This document shows, in pieces, positions 26,101 through 34,604 of a stretch of DNA of 64,000 bases. Every line of letters starts with the position of its first letter. The stretch's first letter is position 1. Source of the DNA: Sphingomonas sp. (GTDB lineage: Bacteria; Pseudomonadota; Alphaproteobacteria; Sphingomonadales; Sphingomonadaceae); the NCBI GenBank assembly GCA_017849555.1, contig JAFIGU010000087.1:1-64000 (forward strand). The letters run 5' to 3'. The position numbers and the translations under genes were made by a program. Below the pieces are notes generated by a model, which did no database searches, had not been told where the DNA came from, and was given only the letters and a program-made list of their open reading frames with translations.

Positions 26101-27000
26101 ATGGTCAGCGCCTATATGGGGCATGTGATGGCCAATGCGGAGGAGAGCATCCGCCGCGTCATCACCCGGCTGAGCGACGGCGCGTTCGACTATCCGATGG
26201 ACGATGGCGCGCGGATCGCGGTCAAGGTGACGGTCGATCATGCGGCGCGCGCGGCGACGATCGACTTCACCGGCACCAGCGCGGCGAGCGCGGGCAATTT
26301 CAACGCCCCGCCGGCGGTGACCCGCGCGGTGGTGCTCTACGCCTTCCGCTGCCTCGTCGGGGAGGATCTGCCGCTCAACGAGGGGTGTCTTGCGCCGCTG
26401 ACGATCGTCATGCCCGAGGGGAGCTTCCTCTCGCCCCCGCCGGGGAGCGCGGTGGTCGCGGGCAATACCGAGGTGAGCCAGGCGGTGTGCAACGCGCTGC
26501 TCGGCGCGCTGGGCGCGGAGGCGGCGTCGCAGGGGACGATGAACAACTTCCTGTTCGGCAACGATCGCGTCCAATATTATGAAACGATCTGCGGCGGTTC
26601 GGGCGCGGGGCCGGATTTCGACGGCGCCTCGGCGGTGCATACGCATATGACCAACACCCGCATCACCGATCCCGAGATATTGGAATTGCGCTATCCGGTG
26701 CGGCTCGACCGGTTCGCGATCCGGCGCGGGTCGGGCGGGGCCGGGCGGCAGCGCGGCGGCGACGGGGCGGTGCGCGCGATCACCGCCTTGGAGCCGATGA
26801 CCGCGACGATCGTCGCCTCGCGCCGCACGGTCGCGCCGTTCGGGCTCGCCGGCGGGGCCGACGGGGCAGCGGGGGCGCAATGGGTCGAGCGGCGCGACGG
26901 CACGCGCGAGCTGCTCGGCGGACGCGCCGAGGTCGCGCTGGAGGCGGGCGATCGCTTCGTGATCGAGACCCCGGGCGGCGGGGGATACGGGCGGGCTTGA
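23200..27000 (+). CDS. Fused HyuA-HyuB 5-oxoprolinase / hydantoinase
   Basis: A 1266-residue fusion. HyuA (about 1-750) starts [20 protein letters not shown] and has the ATP-site motif [11 protein letters not shown] (residues 313-323). HyuB (about 755-1266) starts [20 protein letters not shown] and ends in the glycine-rich ETPGGGGYG. The order and size match ATP-dependent 5-oxoprolinase, which opens 5-oxoproline to glutamate; a hydantoinase activity is the alternative. Two palindromic repeats are read in frame, at residues about 57-79 and 563-589. Without them and their flanks the length is close to the usual 1200. GGAG lies 7 bases before the ATG. Confidence 0.88.
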   Translation: MRWQFWIDRGGTFTDLVARAPDGTLSTAKLLSENPERYDDAAIAGIRMMLGLDPAYHPGEGRGPASDRSQLDPGLRRGDSEVNGDGVACDALPAGLIEQVKMGTTVATNALLERKGARTLLVVDAGFADLLTIGNQARPRLFDLAIRLPAPLHDAVEEIGGRIDAAGNTLIPLDEDAVRAMFARHAGAFEAVAIALTHAWAFPETERRVAALAREAGFSQVSASHDVSPLTGLVARGRTTVVDAYLSPVLRRYVDRVAGALGDTPLAFMQSSGGLADARAFQGKDAILSGPAGGVVAAARTAEAAGFDRVIGFDMGGTSTDVMLYAGQFERAFDTEVAGVELRVPMMAIETIAAGGGSILHFDGARYRVGPDSAGANPGPASYRRGGPLTITDANVFVGKIQPGHFPAIFGPAGDQPLDRDTVAARFADLAAEIAKATGRAQEPRDVAEGFLTVAVANMAGAIKRVALERGEDVTRFALQCFGGAGGQHACKVAETLGMRTVLIHPFAGVLSAYGMGLADRAAMRQRSLERTLEEALLPEIAALADALGDDAVRELEQGIPSTVRPELVEGRPDLSNDRTPFDKLRANGSDVAQDQREKEPARREVSVGLRYAGTDTALPVPLGTLAAMRAAFETAHRARFGFVSPDRAIVAESVIVEAIVPGTPVAMPVLAPRAGDAPAPLETIALWSSGREHRAPVHDRDALRPGDRIAGPALIREAIATTVVEPGWRLEVGRAGELLLHHEAAVALDARDDPAVADPVQLELFNAQFMGIAERMGVVLRNTSSSVNMKERLDFSCALFDAAGNLIANAPHVPVHLGAMGESVRAVIASRAGTLKPGDAVALNNPFNGGTHLPDVTVISPVFDERGHEIRFFVANRGHHADIGGLTPGSTPPTSRTLEEEGVVIDDFLLVDGGELREAEFRALLAGARWPARSPDVNVADIKAQLAANETGIAELCALVAARGWGMVSAYMGHVMANAEESIRRVITRLSDGAFDYPMDDGARIAVKVTVDHAARAATIDFTGTSAASAGNFNAPPAVTRAVVLYAFRCLVGEDLPLNEGCLAPLTIVMPEGSFLSPPPGSAVVAGNTEVSQAVCNALLGALGAEAASQGTMNNFLFGNDRVQYYETICGGSGAGPDFDGASAVHTHMTNTRITDPEILELRYPVRLDRFAIRRGSGGAGRQRGGDGAVRAITALEPMTATIVASRRTVAPFGLAGGADGAAGAQWVERRDGTRELLGGRAEVALEAGDRFVIETPGGGGYGRA
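23368..23435. repeat. Palindromic repeat (accccggcgaaggccggggt type) inside hyuAB
   Basis: Left arm accccggcgaaggccggggtc and right arm gaccccggccttcgccgggg are near-perfect complements. Translated in frame it gives [20 protein letters not shown] within a segment that lacks counterpart in the family, between LGLDPA and [15 protein letters not shown] close copy is at 38692-38758. Confidence 0.85.
24887..24965. repeat. Palindromic repeat (gttcgccctgagcttgtcga type) inside hyuAB
   Basis: Arms ccgttcgccctgagcttgtc and its complement ending gctcagggcgaacgg. In frame it encodes [10 protein letters not shown] ... PFDKLRANG (residues about 563-589). Relatives are at 27016, 29915, 36292, 45167, 51708 and 62611. 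Confidence 0.9.
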
Positions 27001-27015
27001 GGTAATCACCCCTCC

Positions 27016-27097
27016 CCGTTCGGGCTGAGCTTGTCGAAGCCCTGCACTTTTCTTGCCTTGAAGAAGGACAGCCCTTCGACAAGCTCAGGGCAAACGG
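27016..27097. repeat. Palindromic repeat downstream of hyuAB
   Basis: A member of the same family as 24887-24965, with a diverged left arm (gttcgggctgagcttgtcga). It lies between the convergent hyuAB and HNH genes and could form a terminator-like hairpin for both. Confidence 0.85.
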
Positions 27098-27110
27098 CGG
27101 TGGGATAGGT

Positions 27111-27680
27111 CTATGCCTCCAGCTCGACGTCCCAATAGAGCCAGTCGCGCCACGTATCGTGGAGGTAATTGGGCGGGAAGCGCCGGCCGTGTTCCTGCAG
27201 ATGCCAGCTCGTCGGGCGGATCGGCTCGATATGCAACGGCATCCCCGCCTCGCGCGGGGTGCGCCCGCCCTTGCGCAAATTGCACGGCGCGCAGGCGGTG
27301 ACGACATTCTCCCACGTCGTCCGCCCGCCATAAGCACGCGGGACGACGTGATCGAAGGTCAGGTCGCGCTGCGCGCTGCCGCAATATTGGCAGGAGAATT
27401 TGTCGCGCAGGAACAGGTTGAACCGGGTGAATGCCGGGAATTGCGACGGCCGGACATATTGTTTGAGCGCGATCACCGAGGGCAGCTTGATCGACTGCGT
27501 CGGGCTGCGCACCTCGCGCTCATAATGCGCGACGATGTCGACGCGATCGAGGAACACCGCCTTCACCGCGGTCTGCCACGGCCAGATCGACAGCGGGTAA
27601 TAGGACAGCGGCGTATAATCGGCGTTCAACACGAGCGTCGGGCAGCTGTCCGGATGTCGGATCAGATCGGGATGGAACAA
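27111..27680 (-). CDS. HNH endonuclease family protein
   Basis: A 189-residue protein with a zinc-stabilised HNH fold: C97-x2-C100 (CQYC), D110-H111 (FDHVVPRAYGG), N125 and C130-x2-C133-N134 (CAPCN). The N-terminal 80 residues (VLNADYTPLSYYPLSIWPW) are conserved with other alphaproteobacterial members. Its role in the cell is not established. No partner gene is nearby. Confidence 0.88.
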   Translation of the reverse strand: MFHPDLIRHPDSCPTLVLNADYTPLSYYPLSIWPWQTAVKAVFLDRVDIVAHYEREVRSPTQSIKLPSVIALKQYVRPSQFPAFTRFNLFLRDKFSCQYCGSAQRDLTFDHVVPRAYGGRTTWENVVTACAPCNLRKGGRTPREAGMPLHIEPIRPTSWHLQEHGRRFPPNYLHDTWRDWLYWDVELEA

Positions 27681-27857
27681 GCCTTCGCCCCTTTCGATAC
27701 CGTGTTGCGAACGCCCTTACGACGCTTGCCGTGACACGATGATGACAGAGGGGGAATCATGCGGTCAAGTGCGAACGCGGCGGGATTCCGCGAGTCGCGC
27801 GACGGATGGAAGCCAGCGAGGTGTGGGCTGATCGCCGAGGCCCGCCTGTTTTCCTCC

Positions 27858-27885
27858 CGTCATTCCCGCGAAGGCGGGAATGACG
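27858..27885. repeat. Short palindrome, cattcccgc type
   Basis: cgtcattcccgc and gcgggaatgacg are perfect 12-base arms around a 4-base centre. It is the same family as 22941-23036 and lies between fliS and the HNH gene. Confidence 0.75.
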
Positions 27886-27906
27886 ACGGCATAGAGATCA
27901 GCGCGT

Positions 27907-28305
27907 CTAGACCCCGCGCACCTGCGACCAGGCGGCGGCGATTTCCGCCATATTGTCCGCCACCGCGCGGAACGGCGCGCCGTCATGCCCGATGCTGGCG
28001 CGGATCACCTCGGCGCGCGCGCCGGCGTAGAAGCGCGCGAGCGTCTTCGATACCTCGCCGCCCTTGTCGAAATCGAGATTGGCCTCCAGCGCGAACAGGA
28101 TCGCGGTGGCGCGGGTCACGCGCTCGCTCTTGGTGGCGAACTGGTTGCGCTCGGCGGCCCAGCCGGCGACGCGCAGCGCCTGGATCAATTCCTCGTAGAG
28201 CAGCGACACCAGGGCCGCGCCGTCGGCGTTGCTGGTGCGGCCCGCGAGGTCGATCTCGCGATAGGTCTGGGCGGGGTTGCGCAGCAGCGCGCTTGCATAG
28301 GCCAT
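27907..28305 (-). CDS. fliS: Flagellin export chaperone FliS
   Basis: A 132-residue all-helical protein with FliS features (NPAQTYREIDLAGRTSNAD, LVSLLYEELIQALRVA). It binds the flagellin C-terminus in the cytoplasm before export. It starts 1 base after the fliD stop, so the pair shares a transcript from the sigma-28 promoter upstream of fliD. Confidence 0.9.
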   Translation of the reverse strand: MAYASALLRNPAQTYREIDLAGRTSNADGAALVSLLYEELIQALRVAGWAAERNQFATKSERVTRATAILFALEANLDFDKGGEVSKTLARFYAGARAEVIRASIGHDGAPFRAVADNMAEIAAAWSQVRGV

Positions 28306-28306
28306 G

Positions 28307-29824
28307 TCAGTTGTTGCCCGACTTGGTCCACATGTCGATCTGCTGCTGCAGATAGGCCTGGGTCGACTTATAGGCGGCGACCTTCGAGTTCATATTGGCG
28401 AATTGCTGGGTCAGCCGGTCGGTCATCGCCTGCTGCTGGAGCGTGAGATCGTCCTGCTGCTTGCCGAGATCGCTCTTCGCCGCGGTATAGGTCGTGTTCG
28501 ACGCGCCGAGCCCGTAGACCATGCTCGTCGCGTTGAGCTGGATCGATTGCATCGCGGCGTTGATGCCGTCGGTGTTGCTCGTCCCATAAGCGAAGATCGC
28601 CTCCACCCCCGCCGGATTGTTGGTGATGGCATTGGTCAGCGTCGTCGAATTGACCGAGAGCGAACCGTCGCGATTGGTGTTGACGCCCAGATCGGCGAGC
28701 GTCGCGGGCGCGCCGGTCGCGGGATTGGCAATCAGCTGCCGCGTCGTCAGCGAACGCATCGAACGGTACAGATTCTGCGCCGCGGTATCGGCGCGCAGAT
28801 CGCCGGTGATCGGATCGACCAGCGCCTTCAGCGCGCTGAACACCTGGTTGTAGGTATCGACGAAATCGTTGACCGCATTGGTCAGCGCGGTGGTCGGCGT
28901 GGTCGACGACAAGGTGACCGGGGTGGCCGACACCGCGTTGAGGTTGATCTGCAGCCCGCTGACCAGATCGCTGATCGAATTGCTCGTCCGCTCCACCGCG
29001 ACGCCGTCGAGCGTCAGCTTGGCGTTCTGCGCCGGGCTGGCGATCTTCATCGCGGCGCCGGGGCCGACGTTGAACGCGGAGAGCGTGCCATTGTCGTCGG
29101 TCGTCGCGGTGAGCGTGAACGCCTGCGCCGCGCCGGTCGCGCCCTTGAGCGAAAGATAGGCCGAGCCGTCGACATTGGTGACGATCGACGCGGTGACCCC
29201 GGTGCCCGAGGCGTTGATCGCGCTCGCCAGCCCGGCGAGCGTATTGTCGCTGCTGTCGACCGTGATTGTGGCGGGCGTGCCGCTGCCCGCGGCGAATGTG
29301 GCCATCGACCCGTCGGCATTATAGGTCGCGGTGCCGAGCGTCAGCGTGAACTGGCCGGTGCCGATCGACGCCTGCGCGCTGGCGACCGGGGTGGTGCTGA
29401 CCGCGGTCTGCGCGCTGGCGAGCTGGCTCACCGTGATGCTGCCGCTCAGCCCGTTGAGCTTCGCGCCGATCAACGGGGTCACGCTCAGCACATTGGCGTT
29501 CGAGCTGGCCGGCTGGGCGACGAGCGAGCCACCCTTGACGAGCTGCTGCAGCGCATTGGCGAAATCGGTGATCGAGCCCTTGAGCGTCGACACGTCCGAA
29601 ATCTGCGTCGTCAGTGTCTGCGACTTGGCGTTGAGCGCGGCGACCTTGGTGGCGAATTGCGCATTGACCAGCGAGGCGACGAGCGCCGCGGTATCGACCC
29701 CCGAACCCGTGTTGAGCGAGCTGAGCAGCTGCTGCGCGGCCCCCGCATTGACGCTGGCGGTGGTGCTGGCCGCCGTATTGGCGGTCGACGTGGTCGAGCT
29801 GGTGCTGCTGGTCGTCGTCGTCAT
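28307..29824 (-). CDS. fliD: Flagellar filament cap protein FliD
   Basis: A 505-residue cap protein. It has an N-terminal Ser/Thr-rich stretch, the FliD N-terminal domain (LNTGSGVDTAALVASLVNAQ), a central domain and the C-terminal domain ending in a coiled coil (LTLQQQAMTDRLTQQFANMN). It sits at the filament tip and folds arriving flagellin. The only plausible start is the ATG at 29824, which lies 7 bases from the promoter motif, so the mRNA may have no leader. Confidence 0.93.
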   Translation of the reverse strand: MTTTTSSTSSTTSTANTAASTTASVNAGAAQQLLSSLNTGSGVDTAALVASLVNAQFATKVAALNAKSQTLTTQISDVSTLKGSITDFANALQQLVKGGSLVAQPASSNANVLSVTPLIGAKLNGLSGSITVSQLASAQTAVSTTPVASAQASIGTGQFTLTLGTATYNADGSMATFAAGSGTPATITVDSSDNTLAGLASAINASGTGVTASIVTNVDGSAYLSLKGATGAAQAFTLTATTDDNGTLSAFNVGPGAAMKIASPAQNAKLTLDGVAVERTSNSISDLVSGLQINLNAVSATPVTLSSTTPTTALTNAVNDFVDTYNQVFSALKALVDPITGDLRADTAAQNLYRSMRSLTTRQLIANPATGAPATLADLGVNTNRDGSLSVNSTTLTNAITNNPAGVEAIFAYGTSNTDGINAAMQSIQLNATSMVYGLGASNTTYTAAKSDLGKQQDDLTLQQQAMTDRLTQQFANMNSKVAAYKSTQAYLQQQIDMWTKSGNN

Positions 29825-29831
29825 GCTTGTT

Positions 29832-29858
29832 GAAACGACCGGAAGAGGCGATTCTTTA
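29832..29858 (-). promoter_or_regulatory. Sigma-28 promoter of fliD-fliS
   Basis: On the minus strand TAAA (29858-29855), 15 bases, then GTCGTTTC (29839-29832). The same layout precedes fliC and flgM. The expected start of transcription is within a base or two of the fliD ATG. Confidence 0.7.
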
Positions 29859-29914
29859 CGGCTGTTTCGACGCCTGCGTCCGGATCACCCTCCGTCGAAT
29901 CGCGATTCCCCTCC

Positions 29915-29995
29915 CCGTTCGGGCTGAGCCTGTCGAAGCCCTGCACTTTCTTCCTCGGAAGAAGGACAGCCCTTCGACAAGCTCAGGGCGAACGG
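29915..29995. repeat. Palindromic repeat between fliD and flhB
   Basis: Another gttcggg/ctgagcctgtcgaag hairpin (family of 24887-24965), with arms ending ctcagggcgaacgg. It follows the flhB stop and may serve as the end of the long fli transcript. Confidence 0.85.
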
Positions 29996-30005
29996 GGAGG
30001 GGGGG

Positions 30006-31133
30006 TCAGACCTTCACGCCATTTTCGTCGAACCGCGCGGTCTCCGGCACGTCGATCGTCGGCGGCCGGCGCCCGGCGATTTCGGCGTCGAGGTTGAACA
30101 CGAACGCCAGCACCGTCGCGATCGCGAGATAGAGGTCGTCGCGGATCTCCTGCCCTTCGCGGCTGGTGTAATAGACCGCGCGGGCGAGCTGGGGATATTC
30201 GAGCACCGGCACCGCATAATCGCCGGCCATTTCGCGGATCGCGAGTGCGGTCGCGCCGCGCCCCTTGGCGACCACCACCGGCACCTGATCGTTGCCGCGA
30301 TCGTAGCGCAGCGCGACCGCGAAATGCGTCGGGTTGGTCAGCACGACATGCGCCGAGGCGAGCGCCTTCTTCATCGAGCGGGAAAGCATCGCGCGCTGCT
30401 TGGCGCGGATCTGGCCCTTGAGTTCGGGATTGCCCTCGGTCTCCTTATGCTCGTCCTTCACTTCCTGCTTGGTCATGCGCAATTTGCCGAGCAGCCGGAT
30501 CAGCTGGACCGGCACGTCGAGCATCGCGATCGCGACCAGCCCCAGCGCCATGACGATCAGGATATGCGTCAGCGTGCCCCCCAGCGCGCCGACCGCCACC
30601 TCGACGTTCGAGGCGGCGAGACCGAACATCGCGTGCGACGAGGACATCAGCAGCCAGGTGCCGATCGCGCCGAGCAGCACCACCTTGAGCAGCGATTTGC
30701 CGAGTTCGATCCACCCGGTCGGGCCGAGGATGCGCTTGAGCCCCGATGCGGGGTTGATCCGCGATCCCTTGGGCGCGAGCAGCGAGGCGTTGAAGCGCAG
30801 CGCGCCGAGCCCGCCCTGGCTCAGCACCGCCGCGACGACGGTGATCGCGAACAGGGCGCCGAGCGCGGGGGCGAGTTCCCCCCCCGCTTCGGCGAGCGGG
30901 CGCCACGGGTGGAAATCCTCGACGTCGCCGCGCCCGAAGCTGAGGCTCGCGGCCATCACCGCCTTGCACGCGCGGAGCAGCGACGCGCCGAACATCGCGA
31001 TCCACGCGGCCCCCGCCAGCATCACCAATGCGGTGGCGAAATCGCGGCTGCGCAGGATCTCGCCGCGCTGGGTGGCGTCCTTGCGGCGCTTCGCGGTTGG
31101 CGCCTCGGTCCGTTCGCCGAATTGCTCCGACAT
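30006..31133 (-). CDS. flhB: Flagellar export switch protein FlhB
   Basis: A 375-residue membrane component of the flagellar type III export gate. Four hydrophobic segments lie in the N-terminal 210 residues, followed by a cytoplasmic domain with the autocleavage motif NPTH at 267-270. FlhB works with FliK to switch export from rod-hook to filament substrates. It is last in the long operon, with its ATG overlapping the fliR stop by one base. Confidence 0.95.
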   Translation of the reverse strand: MSEQFGERTEAPTAKRRKDATQRGEILRSRDFATALVMLAGAAWIAMFGASLLRACKAVMAASLSFGRGDVEDFHPWRPLAEAGGELAPALGALFAITVVAAVLSQGGLGALRFNASLLAPKGSRINPASGLKRILGPTGWIELGKSLLKVVLLGAIGTWLLMSSSHAMFGLAASNVEVAVGALGGTLTHILIVMALGLVAIAMLDVPVQLIRLLGKLRMTKQEVKDEHKETEGNPELKGQIRAKQRAMLSRSMKKALASAHVVLTNPTHFAVALRYDRGNDQVPVVVAKGRGATALAIREMAGDYAVPVLEYPQLARAVYYTSREGQEIRDDLYLAIATVLAFVFNLDAEIAGRRPPTIDVPETARFDENGVKV

Positions 31134-31906
31134 CAGCGGATCACCAACGCCTGGGTCGCGGCGAGCCCGTCGCGCACGATCACCTGCATATAGTCACCCA
31201 TCGCCGGGAAGGCGATCGCGAGCGAGACGATCCCGACGCCGAGGCTCGCCGGCAGCCCGACCGCGAACAGATTGAGCGCCGGCGCCGCGCGTGAAAGCAT
31301 CCCGACGATGAGGTTGAGGCACAACAGGAGGAAGCCGACCGGCAGCGCGAGCAGCAGCCCGGCGAGAAAGGCATAGCCCCCGAAAAAGGCGATATCGCGC
31401 ATCTGCGTGGTGGTCAGCCAGGCGGCGCCGGGCGGCATCGCGGTGTAGCTTTTGAGGATCATGTCGACCAGCACGAGGTGCCCGTCGAGCGACAGGAACA
31501 ACAGGGTCAGCATGATCGACAGGAATTGACCGATCGCGGGGGACGACCGCCCCGAATTGGGGTCGATCATATTGGCGAAGCCGATCCCCATCGATCCGCC
31601 GATGATCTCGCCCGCGACGAGCGGCGCGGCAAAGGCGATCTGCAGCACGAAGCCGAGCGCGAGCCCGACCATCGCCTCCGCCGCGACCGCGAGGAAGGTC
31701 GCGACCGCGAAGATCTGCGCCGGGGGCTGGATCGGGTGGCTCGCCAGCACCAGCACCCCGATCGCGCCGGAGAGCGCGACCCGGACCTGGAGCGGCACCG
31801 ACATATTGCCGAACACCGGCGCGGTGATGAATGCGCTGCCGACGCGCACCATCACGAACAGGAGCGCCCATAATTGGGGCTCGATCGCAAGGCCGAAGCC
31901 GAGCAT
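31133..31906 (-). CDS. fliR: Flagellar export gate protein FliR
   Basis: A 257-residue, strongly hydrophobic export-gate subunit (LLFVMVRVGSAFITAPVFGN near the N-terminus). It forms the core with FliP and FliQ. It begins 3 bases after the fliQ stop. Confidence 0.93.
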   Translation of the reverse strand: MLGFGLAIEPQLWALLFVMVRVGSAFITAPVFGNMSVPLQVRVALSGAIGVLVLASHPIQPPAQIFAVATFLAVAAEAMVGLALGFVLQIAFAAPLVAGEIIGGSMGIGFANMIDPNSGRSSPAIGQFLSIMLTLLFLSLDGHLVLVDMILKSYTAMPPGAAWLTTTQMRDIAFFGGYAFLAGLLLALPVGFLLLCLNLIVGMLSRAAPALNLFAVGLPASLGVGIVSLAIAFPAMGDYMQVIVRDGLAATQALVIR

Positions 31907-31909
31907 GCG

Positions 31910-32182
31910 TTATTTCACCAGATCCGGAATCCGATCGAAGATGCCGATCGTGAAATCGCTGAGCAGCCCGAGGATCAGCCCGCCGAACAGCATGATCGAG
32001 ATCGCGACGACGATCAGCTTGGGGACGAACGACAAGGTCTGCTCGTTGATCGAGGTCGCCGCCTGGATCATGCCGAGGATGAGGCCCGAGACCAGCGCCG
32101 GGATCAGGATCGGCGCGGCGGCGAGCGCCAGCACCCACATCGTCTGGTTCGCGACGGTCAGGAAATAATCAGCGTCTGCCAT
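31910..32182 (-). CDS. fliQ: Flagellar export gate protein FliQ
   Basis: A 90-residue protein with two transmembrane helices (residues about 15-40 and 52-78), the standard size. SGLILGMIQAATSINEQTLS is the family signature. It lies between fliP and fliR in the usual order. Confidence 0.94.
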   Translation of the reverse strand: MADADYFLTVANQTMWVLALAAAPILIPALVSGLILGMIQAATSINEQTLSFVPKLIVVAISIMLFGGLILGLLSDFTIGIFDRIPDLVK

Positions 32183-32190
32183 GAAAATTC

Positions 32191-33087
32191 TCAGGTCGCG
32201 AAGGAGTTAGCGAGGCTGCCCATCGTCAGCGCCCAGCCGTCGACCAGCACGAACAACAGCAATTTGAACGGCAGCGAGATGATCGTCGGGGAGAGCATCA
32301 TCATGCCGAGCGACATCAGCACCGTCGCCACCACCAGATCGATGACGATGAACGGCAGGAAGACGAGGAAGCCGATCTGGAACGCGGTCTTCAATTCGCT
32401 CGTCACGAACGCCGGGAGCAGCACCGAAAAGGGGATGTCGTCGGTCTTGGCGTAAGGCCCGGACTTGGCCATTTCGGCGAACATCGTCAGATCCTTGACC
32501 CGCGTCTGCTTGGCCATGAAGGCGTGGAGCGGCGTGCCGGCATGTTTGATCATCTCGGTCCCGGCGAGCTTGCCCGCGGCATAGGGCTGGATCGCCTCGG
32601 TGTTGATGCGGTTGACCACCGGCGCCATCACGAAGAAGGACAGGAACAGCGAAAGCCCGATAAGCACCTGATTCGGCGGTGTTTGCTGAAGGCCGAGCGC
32701 CTGACGCAGGATCGACAGCACGATGATGATCCGCGTGAAGCTGGTCATCATCAGCACGATCCCGGGGAGGATCGTCAGCAGCCCCATGATGATCAGGACC
32801 TGCAACGACAGCGAGAGCGAGCCGTTGCCCGGCTGGCTCGACGCCGCGCCGCTCGAAAGCTGGCCGAGCGCGCGATCGAGCGCGTCGCCGACCCCCGGGG
32901 TCGCCGGGGCGGCGGGCGCCGCCGGCGGGGCGACCTGCGCGAAGGCGGGCATCGCGATGATCAGCGCGACGACCAGCGCGGCAATCACAAGCGTGAACTT
33001 TGTGAACTTTGACCCGCCGTGCGCCGCGCGGCGCGCGTTCGGCTGGCGGAACAGCGCCGGGCCGTCACCGATACGCGTCACGCTCAT
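32191..33087 (-). CDS. fliP: Flagellar export gate protein FliP
   Basis: A 298-residue FliP with the family core (MGLLTILPGIVLMMTSFTRI, LGLQQTPPNQVLIGL, PFKLLLFVLVDGW). Most FliP are about 245 residues; the extra length is a basic N-terminus followed by a cleavable signal (ALVVALIIAMPAFA, ending near residue 50) and a Pro/Ala linker. The ATG overlaps the fliO stop (ATGA); an internal start near the signal is possible. Confidence 0.93.
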   Translation of the reverse strand: MSVTRIGDGPALFRQPNARRAAHGGSKFTKFTLVIAALVVALIIAMPAFAQVAPPAAPAAPATPGVGDALDRALGQLSSGAASSQPGNGSLSLSLQVLIIMGLLTILPGIVLMMTSFTRIIIVLSILRQALGLQQTPPNQVLIGLSLFLSFFVMAPVVNRINTEAIQPYAAGKLAGTEMIKHAGTPLHAFMAKQTRVKDLTMFAEMAKSGPYAKTDDIPFSVLLPAFVTSELKTAFQIGFLVFLPFIVIDLVVATVLMSLGMMMLSPTIISLPFKLLLFVLVDGWALTMGSLANSFAT

Positions 33088-33353
33088 GCGAGGTCACCGC
33101 GCGCGACGGCCTTGTCGACCAGCGTCACCCCGCCGCGCCCGACCGAGACGAGCAGCCGGCTGCCCTCGAAATCGACCACCGCGAGGCGGAGACCGGGGGA
33201 GATCATCATCGTTTCCTTGACTGCGATCAGCCGCGTCGGCGCCTTGCCGGGCATGCGGCTTTCGAGCCGCCGCCACAGCCACAGCGAGCCGATCATCAGC
33301 CCGCAGACCAGCGGCAGCAGGATCACCAGCTTGAGAACATAAGCCCACATCAT
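33084..33353 (-). CDS. fliO: Flagellar assembly protein FliO
   Basis: An 89-residue FliO with one transmembrane helix (about 6-26) and a short cytoplasmic beta domain (LAVVDFEGSRLLVSVGRGGV). FliO assists FliP assembly. The frame offers two adjacent Met codons. Between fliN and fliP, as usual. Confidence 0.82.
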   Translation of the reverse strand: MMWAYVLKLVILLPLVCGLMIGSLWLWRRLESRMPGKAPTRLIAVKETMMISPGLRLAVVDFEGSRLLVSVGRGGVTLVDKAVARGDLA

Positions 33354-33360
33354 CGCCGGA

Positions 33361-33663
33361 TCAGCCGCGCTTCTCGGGGTTGGCGAGCTCGGTCATGCGG
33401 ACGCCGAAGCGATCGCCCACCGTCACCACCTCGCCGCGGCCGATCAGCGTGCCGTTGACGAACACGTCGAGCAGTTCGTTGGCCTGCCGGTCCAATTCGA
33501 TCACGCTCGATTCGCCGAGCGCGAGCAATTCGCGGAGCGTGAGCTGGGTCGAGCCGATCTCGACCGTCAGCTTCACGTCGACATCCTGCAGCAGCCGGAA
33601 ATTGGCCGCCACCGCGCCCGCGGCGTCCGCGTCGGCCGCGAAAGAGCCGGTCATGTCGTTCAT
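33361..33663 (-). CDS. fliN: Flagellar motor switch protein FliN
   Basis: A 100-residue SpoA-domain protein (VDVKLTVEIGSTQLTLRELL ... GRGEVVTVGDRFGVRMTEL). It forms most of the C ring and docks FliH. The ATG overlaps the fliM stop (ATGA). Confidence 0.94.
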   Translation of the reverse strand: MNDMTGSFAADADAAGAVAANFRLLQDVDVKLTVEIGSTQLTLRELLALGESSVIELDRQANELLDVFVNGTLIGRGEVVTVGDRFGVRMTELANPEKRG

Positions 33664-34598
33664 GCGTTATTTCCTTCGAGACTCGCGAGTTTGGTGAGGC
33701 GGATCGCGGCATGGCCGTTGGCGGTGCCGACGGTGCCGATGCCGAGCCGATCGTTGCCGACCATCACCGGCACGTCGTTGGTGAAATGGATCGGGATCAC
33801 GTCGCCGGGCTTCAGATCCATCAATTTGGCGAGGCTGATCACCGGCTCGGCGAGCACCGAGCGCACCGGGAAGCGCACCTGCATCGCCGCGCGGGTCAGC
33901 GCCGCGCTCCATTGCGCATCCTGCTCGGCGGCCTTGGCGACGACCTTGCCGGTTAGCGCGGTGCCGTGCGGCTTCAATGCGGAGACGGGATAGACCAGGT
34001 CGATGAACACCGGGCGGGCATTGCCCTGCGCGATCCCGAAGCGGGTGACGATCATCGCGTCGTCCGCCTCGATATTGGTCAGCATCGCGGCATTATGCTC
34101 GCACCGCCCGACGGTGAAGCCGACCCGCGCGAGCGGTTCCCACGCGGTGGCGAGCGGCGCGGCGATCATCTCGCCGAGCCGGCCGACCATCGCCTCCGCC
34201 GCGGGCGAGAATTCGTGCGGCAGCTCGATCGGGACATAGCCGACCCCGCCGAAGAACAGATCGAGCAGTTCGAGCACGAATCGCCCGTCGAACACGCAGA
34301 GCGCGGTGCGCCCCTCCATCCCCAGCGGCAGCCAGGCGGTGAGCGTATCGGGGCGTTCGGCGCGATAATCGGCGAAGCGCTGCACCATCAGCGGCTCGGC
34401 CCAGGTCCTCAGCTCCTGCCGCAGAATCGGCTCGAACACCCCGCGCAGGCTGCGCGCGAGGCGCGCCGAGAGGTGTTGCAGCGTGTGCAGATCGCCGAAC
34501 GGATTGAGCTTCGCCTGGCCGAGCCCGCTCGCATTGACGGGTTCGCCGCGGGCGGCCCCGCGGCGTCCGGCGTCGGATGGTGAAGCGGTGTTAACCAT
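33660..34598 (-). CDS. fliM: Flagellar motor switch protein FliM
   Basis: A 312-residue C-ring protein with a CheC-like middle domain and a C-terminal SpoA domain (LAKLMDLKPGDVIPIHFTND). The N-terminal CheY-binding motif is not obvious: the start is MVNTASPSDAGRRG. Six bases separate it from fliL. Confidence 0.92.
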   Translation of the reverse strand: MVNTASPSDAGRRGAARGEPVNASGLGQAKLNPFGDLHTLQHLSARLARSLRGVFEPILRQELRTWAEPLMVQRFADYRAERPDTLTAWLPLGMEGRTALCVFDGRFVLELLDLFFGGVGYVPIELPHEFSPAAEAMVGRLGEMIAAPLATAWEPLARVGFTVGRCEHNAAMLTNIEADDAMIVTRFGIAQGNARPVFIDLVYPVSALKPHGTALTGKVVAKAAEQDAQWSAALTRAAMQVRFPVRSVLAEPVISLAKLMDLKPGDVIPIHFTNDVPVMVGNDRLGIGTVGTANGHAAIRLTKLASLEGNNA

Positions 34599-34604
34599 GC
34601 CCGC

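Noticed and set aside
23200..27000. hyuAB as a frameshifted or misassembled gene because of odd inserts
   Set aside because: Both inserts keep the frame and match complete repeat elements found elsewhere in the window.
28304..29833. Plus-strand 509-residue open frame opposite fliD
   Set aside because: Covers fliD in antisense; no recognisable protein.
34587..34600. TTAACCAT at the fliM start as a CtrA site
   Set aside because: It is formed by the fliM start codon and second codon inside an operon; no promoter is needed there.
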